DNA of 17,068 nucleotides from an archaeon. GTDB lineage: Archaea > Iainarchaeota > Iainarchaeia > Iainarchaeales > GCA-2688035. Position numbers and translations under genes: made by a program. The notes under the pieces were generated by a model. That model was not told where the DNA came from and searched no databases. It saw only the letters and a list, made by a program, of their open reading frames with translations. The stretch covers positions 1 through 17,068 of the forward strand of contig JASLNX010000126.1 of the NCBI GenBank assembly GCA_030745815.1. Direction: 5' to 3'. Of the stretch, positions 14,701 through 17,068 are shown one piece after another. The stretch's first letter is position 1. Each line of letters opens with the position of its first letter.

Positions 14701-15653
14701 CCTACTGCATTAAAAGTGTGTGTTCCACTGCTTGCTGTGCTGCCAGAGCCAACCTGGCCGCCGGTTGTGGAATCAATAAGTAAAAGCCTTACATCGGCTG
14801 CGTTTGAACCGTCAAAATTTCTTACGCTTACGGAAATTTTTCCCTCAGATTCAATTGGCACAAGATCAATTCTTGTTGTGCCCAAAGTAACATACTTTGT
14901 TTTAATTCTAAAACCGCTTGCAGTAACTGTTGCCTCTAAAAGGCCACAATTTGTTGGTGGACTAACCTTAAAAATTCCATCGCTTCTTGTTTGGCGAGGC
15001 GGGTCTCCTTGGTTGCTTGAGCAACTAAATTCAACGGTTGCTTCCTGTGAAATAAGGCTTCCTGTTTTTGAATTGTAAAGCTTTACGGTTTTTTGATCTG
15101 TTGAAGGCTGAAGGTCAATTATTTCACTTGACAACTTAAAAATTTTGGTTTCGTCCGCTATAAGAGTTGTTTCCCGCGTAATTGTCTCATAACCATCAAA
15201 CATAAGTACAATGGTTGCGGTTATTTCCTCCCCGGGCAGAATTACCTTAAGTTGCCCCCAATCGTCTGTTAAATCAACAATATCATCTCCAAAGACGTCT
15301 GAACTCAGTTTAATACTTACCCCTTCAAGCGTGTCCCCGCCTTGGTTTTCAATCTGAATAATTGTCTCAAACCCTGGAACAGGAGCAAACGGATTAAATA
15401 CCACAAAGAGAAGAATAAACAATACAACAAGTGAAATCAAGAGAAGAAATGATGGAACAACCTTGTCAATTGGGTCAACAATTTTGTAAACTGGAACATA
15501 CTTGTTTAGCTTGTCCAAAAGCAGGTAATACTTGTCTTCAAAGAAAAAGCAACCCTTTTTTACCGCGTCAACTATTGGCGCAAGAGGGGAAGATTTTGGG
15601 TCCAAACCCAACTGAGTCTCCGCTGGCTGATTTTCCACCACATTCATCTCCAA
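8781..15653 (-). CDS. Giant membrane-anchored surface protein with Ig-like/carboxypeptidase-regulatory-like domains
   Basis: This 2290-aa protein has a cytoplasmic N-terminus of about 65 residues, one transmembrane helix at 66-88 (VPSFLLLISLVVLFILLFVVF) and then about 2200 residues predicted outside. Repeated beta-sandwich modules of the carboxypeptidase-regulatory-like/Cna-B type lie between about 95 and 650. Signs are V.V.D..G.PV.DA.V.V.......T..DG.Y.F..L.PGTY, for example KTNVDGNYAFESLGPGTYFAKA and SSGTHTFNAVGPGTYSITAS. A further copy is at about 988-1080 (LVDKQTSSPIENANIELK). The central and C-terminal parts are low in Lys, rich in Asp, Asn, Thr and paired Cys, as in exported proteins with disulfides, and have no domain I recognise. 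The end is GLKCNVSPFGDAGPMALT, with no sorting signal or C-terminal helix. The start is uncertain: TTG 15653, ATG 15647, or GTG 15641/15638 behind GGAGATG. It could be an adhesin, an envelope scaffold or a pilus-associated protein. Confidence 0.85.
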   Translation of the reverse strand: MEMNVVENQPAETQLGLDPKSSPLAPIVDAVKKGCFFFEDKYYLLLDKLNKYVPVYKIVDPIDKVVPSFLLLISLVVLFILLFVVFNPFAPVPGFETIIQIENQGGDTLEGVSIKLSSDVFGDDIVDLTDDWGQLKVILPGEEITATIVLMFDGYETITRETTLIADETKIFKLSSEIIDLQPSTDQKTVKLYNSKTGSLISQEATVEFSCSSNQGDPPRQTRSDGIFKVSPPTNCGLLEATVTASGFRIKTKYVTLGTTRIDLVPIESEGKISVSVRNFDGSNAADVRLLLIDSTTGGQVGSGSTASSGTHTFNAVGPGTYSITASPIGDGAAPQTKTGIAVTAGDTTSVSIDLPEVLVGQNLFLKIVDSNSDLPVIGATVFFYFNNELLDSKTSNVDGIIRQAISDDENAYIGVVTHNDYLTAVVPRIPVKDLSDQSPYLVTVTRRTRVPPHNRPTVYVKVKDEDGVPVDDAMVWVYDSDYPEIPLNHVAAKTNVDGNYAFESLGPGTYFAKAKKSEAEGQSLPTDAAAGELVEIDVTLVLGVGEIEVKVYDIKSNSDPDLPSATVEFFNTLDDSLITSCLTDIDGECSSGDIPADKIVYVKASLQGYVPAFGYTEIDIVNKGKTDLEIGLLPVASIDLTKKVVVEFDKLCEDEACDSTVDALESNDEGEGTLTYYARFNLILSADDSNTPYSEIWQHVRINEDWVGKKPDMLPSQDYLLKIKDAIAPAAKSINLSSCWDETSNFSVPTEQDCPDNQSYKMLKASWDELGRIAIPVTVRFVVEEGLEDGQEVKMYYQARADYDGDTIQTPEKVKIFKIGEVLCAGKKFAWRLSLTNLETGANQRILTGDDEEYDISVSSRHRLDYWIYNCSAVRDWDTAILTAENTHPNSVKPIQLTDSAWAPVVTPLDIFTRNIPMDTDINSEEGDEEPIYFFTLLETGGSATDLVLNINALNMPSTTDDDGHEKTIAFNIIADGNMQFKNLPATLSDVVVGQDLYGLLVDKQTSSPIENANIELKISDTLTLPASGPTSAAGLFSFSGLPALSGISSVTLKASKAGYAPLSTRINVGPMSVVWSPDFKCIDVDNNKMYLRRDLADSDTFNVISDDCNRKVEIMLESELVVTSPSGQVFEMLGTDSETVDVTAQLPANNPGYPMGIGEYYVHIKARFDENDDGHFTAADGPYSAPLKKVRVFMTDPNSCFRLANPTNPDLTSCSNASIEDCAKSSYDIQADTDAGLIINNCFRYVEDIELPMVETVRVHGTNPEVFSIDLPDLLRDPPIKTVRSFVPSNLNVIGSYPVNITPDQGTVSLQWVDFYMTDGNHEKGDRHRVWAQVQRDGCTEAPASSVLGDCFNITGQYPHTLANAGSPLPHPIVSNVNDSTSDGWVDTDTYHPASAQYDTDVTNAPIWQARHNICGGAKTCAVPNMPSSRPYYAAKNADKFILEVEGSNTLVKQITWEYWNYDIDHQGIIDFDLVNQSVSGETYALLKVNDTVTGDPSQDNEPIDFDWTVKAWGSNEDINREDIVISSPLASMKIAGISASPDTVPREKLYDVDPALGDFADNPPILDADPQFIALVSDLGTADLNIMGFGITATGTCTNKMFVMYHSDSWKFGIHGQGPGCTGDVCEVIFADPQTVNAIAVINEGDCDLSVSNFWQDVYTKTDNVLLGTDTNTGTIPATSNQATVDSFSIVIDAPEDYDTITYTVESATPEVNISFDGSENPRSTEDASSSFTALISSRVIQRVLGEEYFHIRLIGEKQTECYAYDGTFGVTGAKNKPRVRFNWNWDEITVDTCSADNPDYIYCDATQFTTSLLHRIEAIRALAEDGVETNLAEIHSLRTFNAHIMQDSITPDFRSDLKQFLLFEQFAQDPRETLLSDDHPWQEYLDHAGDFSGLTFNQTNFTAGIYEVFISFNFDDGRAAGFNDFQFFFGTCGASDCDGVDLLGTINLTFVKKADPPVNNPLYRLPINGTVGWTDSGYDRQGYGIGFDTSGVAAGSQVIVASEVGEPVIVADAESTVGDVEVVLIEDFPTINNIDRGEIFSINRNPTSGDPEDLVFAPSIATPLLLEIESENDIAEAFYYLRTLNGALLPATNTIMNFWTGAGSSMGEQPNNCITFNNAELPFRQRDNPATGFTGSCAEEQAASILQSSYGFNYPDVTNGEKMFFETIFFVPASINSDGVVLHDSCANSAKATFYSPNESSGISQIGLSDTTGYSTVSIQDVIDLVESGYVCVSDDSTKLSFWWNPQRLLKELDAIKGAIPNWDAGPDGLKCNVSPFGDAGPMALT

Positions 15654-15688
15654 AGAAGCAATTTATCTCATAATAAAAGCCCTTTTTG

Positions 15689-15701
15689 GTTAATAAATAT
15701 T
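15689..15701 (-). promoter_or_regulatory. Putative TATA box of the giant surface protein unit
   Basis: On the minus strand the sequence is ACAATATTTATTA in this interval. A start of transcription near 15670 would give a leader of 17-30 nt, enough to include the GGAG site at 15651-15648 and to allow any of the candidate start codons. Confidence 0.45.
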
Positions 15702-15711
15702 GTGTTTGAAT

Positions 15712-15717
15712 AAAAAA
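15712..15717 (-). terminator. T-rich terminator of hel308
   Basis: The minus strand has TTTTTT followed by ATTC about 20 nt after the TGA of the helicase. It lies just ahead of the TATA box of the next unit, so it separates hel308 from the surface protein gene. Confidence 0.45.
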
Positions 15718-15736
15718 CGTTGTTGGAATTGAAGTT

Positions 15737-17068
15737 TCATTGTCCAATTTGCGCCTTTACCTTTGACGCAACTGCTTCACCAATAATTCTGGCCAAATCC
15801 CTTTTATCCACCTTCTTTAGGTCTTCAACACTTTTAATTTTAGCACGCCACAATCTTCTTGCCCTCACTCTCCCAATATACTTTACTTCGCAAAGGCCAA
15901 CAAGCTCTTCTTTGATTCCATACTTCATACGCCGCCTCATCTTTGAAAGTGCAGAAAAATGATTCTGAAAAGAAAGAAGCTTTGCAATTTCAAGAGCAGA
16001 GTACGCCAGCCAGTCGCAAACAAAAAGCTTTGAGTGCAAAATTCCGGGCTGTGTATTAAATTCTTTTAAAATTTCCTGCTCGCTTTTTTCCGACACCCAG
16101 TCCTCTAAAAGAACTGCACTGTTAAACTTTCGTAAAAGATTTAAATCAAAATACATTTCATTCTCAAGGTCAATTGGAAGCTGCGCGGAATTAAGCTGCA
16201 GCTGCTCCCAAAGTTCAGGCTCTCTTTTCTTGGGAACCGAAAGATACGGCCTAAATTCAGAACTTTGAGCAAACAGAAAAAGCCATGAAAAATCTGAAAA
16301 CTCTTTTTTAGAAGACATTGCCTCAACCATTGAATGCGCAGTCATTGGATCAAGGTAAAGTTCGCTTACTCTCTTTCCAAGAGGCGTTGCAAGAATTCTT
16401 TTCTCATCAGACTCAATAAACTCCCACTCTTCAAGTTGCCCAAGGGCGTCCTGAACTTTTGAAAGAAGTTCTGCAAGATCCCCATATTGCTTTGCGTAAA
16501 ATGTTTTGCCAAAAAACTCTTCCATTGAATGCAAATCAAAAACAAAATGCGTTGCAACAAGGGAGAGAAGATGCATTCTTAGAACTGATCCAATTCCAAG
16601 TTTTGATGTTATTTCCTCAATTTCGCCCTTAAGATATTGCTCCATTATGTCGTCAGCGTCAACTTCACCCTTTGCAATTGAAATCCCACGCCCCTCTGAA
16701 TCATACTTTGGCCTGCCAGCTCGCCCCACCATCTGCTTATACTCCCGCACAGGAATTCTTGCCATTCCTCCTGCTTCAAATCTGTAAAGAGAAGGCAAAA
16801 TTACTGTGTGGCTGGGAAGGTTAACCCCTGCTGCAAGAGTTGGCGTGGCGGAAATAACTTTTAGCCTGTTTTCCTTAAACGCTTCTTCAACAATTCCCCT
16901 TTGCTTCATCATTAATCCGGCGTGATGAAACGCAGCTCCGTTTTCAATAAGCGACGCAAGCTTTCTACACTGTTCAGTTGGAGACTCCAGTGCTAAAAGA
17001 ATTTTCTCAGCGTCCTTTTTAAGCAAGGTCTTTTCTCGCTTGCCAAGGGACTTTTTTGAAATGGCCGA
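15737..17068 (-). CDS. hel308: Hel308 DNA helicase, C-terminal part (5' end outside the window)
   Basis: The frame stays open to the right edge of the window, so this is the last 443 residues of a protein of usual length about 700. Hel308 is a Ski2-like superfamily 2, 3'-to-5' helicase that acts at stalled replication forks in archaea. Present here are motif IV (AAFHHAGL, about 16936-16913), motif V (ATPTLAAGVNLP, about 16849-16814) and motif VI (QMVGRAGRP, about 16735-16709), completing the second RecA domain. Then comes the winged helix and ratchet domain, and last a helix-hairpin-helix domain with YIGRVRARRLW (15880-15848), including the RAR element seen in domain V of this family. The Walker A and DExH motifs would be upstream, outside the window. 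The stop is TGA at 15739-15737. A TTG at 17026 lies inside the gene and is not the start. Confidence 0.9.
   Translation of the reverse strand, partial: SAISKKSLGKREKTLLKKDAEKILLALESPTEQCRKLASLIENGAAFHHAGLMMKQRGIVEEAFKENRLKVISATPTLAAGVNLPSHTVILPSLYRFEAGGMARIPVREYKQMVGRAGRPKYDSEGRGISIAKGEVDADDIMEQYLKGEIEEITSKLGIGSVLRMHLLSLVATHFVFDLHSMEEFFGKTFYAKQYGDLAELLSKVQDALGQLEEWEFIESDEKRILATPLGKRVSELYLDPMTAHSMVEAMSSKKEFSDFSWLFLFAQSSEFRPYLSVPKKREPELWEQLQLNSAQLPIDLENEMYFDLNLLRKFNSAVLLEDWVSEKSEQEILKEFNTQPGILHSKLFVCDWLAYSALEIAKLLSFQNHFSALSKMRRRMKYGIKEELVGLCEVKYIGRVRARRLWRAKIKSVEDLKKVDKRDLARIIGEAVASKVKAQIGQ

Noticed and set aside
8781..15653. The giant protein as a substrate of the neighbouring prepilin peptidase.
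   Set aside because: Its membrane helix comes after 65 residues and lacks the short basic-Gly cleavage signal typical of class III signal peptides.
1..17068. Insertion sequences, CRISPR arrays, phage genes or rRNA.
   Set aside because: No transposase, no terminal inverted repeats, no regularly spaced repeats and no phage or rRNA sequence were seen anywhere in the window.

Overview
The window most likely comes from a small-genome archaeon, probably of the DPANN group. Evidence seen in the sequence: an archaeal-type SepF, a Hel308 helicase, and an archaeal prepilin peptidase with the archaeal C-terminal domain. The putative promoters are TATA boxes about 25 nt upstream of near-leaderless starts, SD sites are of the GGTGATG type, and terminators are T-rich tracts. 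The DNA is AT-rich and genes are packed with almost no intergenic space. The exact phylum (Diapherotrites-like, Micrarchaeota-like or other) cannot be read from this window alone.

Layout, left to right. (1) 1-210 is non-coding, with a possible structured RNA (about 28-104) and the promoter and SD site of the next gene. (2) 211-1333 (+) holds sepF and a tail-anchored protein of unknown function, in a tight pair. (3) 1311-3064 (-) holds two overlapping U32-family genes whose cysteine spacing matches that of the [4Fe-4S] proteins UbiU and UbiV. (4) 3123-3428 (+) is a small membrane-anchored cytochrome b5-like protein, divergent from the U32 pair across a 58-nt spacer with one shared TATA box. 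(5) 3429-5399 (-) is a membrane-anchored 12-repeat NHL beta-propeller protein. (6) 5476-7675 (-) is a His-Xaa-Ser (Hxs)-type RiPP locus: two HxsD-like small proteins, an HxsB-type radical SAM/SPASM maturase, and a previously easy-to-miss 73-aa peptide ending in HLS, eight prolines and HYS. (7) 7719-15653 (-) is a two-gene unit of a giant 2290-aa membrane-anchored surface protein followed by a type IV prepilin peptidase. (8) 15737-17068 (-) is the C-terminal part of Hel308, running off the window.

The most interesting unit is the Hxs-like locus. The order hxsD-like, hxsD-like, hxsB, peptide is compact and all on one strand. The peptide gene has its own TATA box inside the end of hxsB, so substrate could be made in excess over the maturase. 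No HxsC-type second radical SAM protein is visible, whereas HxsD is duplicated, so this would be a reduced archaeal version of the bacterial system. The UbiU/UbiV-like pair beside a heme-binding b5-like protein is the second unit worth attention: it suggests an iron-sulfur/heme redox function, possibly an O2-independent hydroxylation, in an organism not expected to make ubiquinone.
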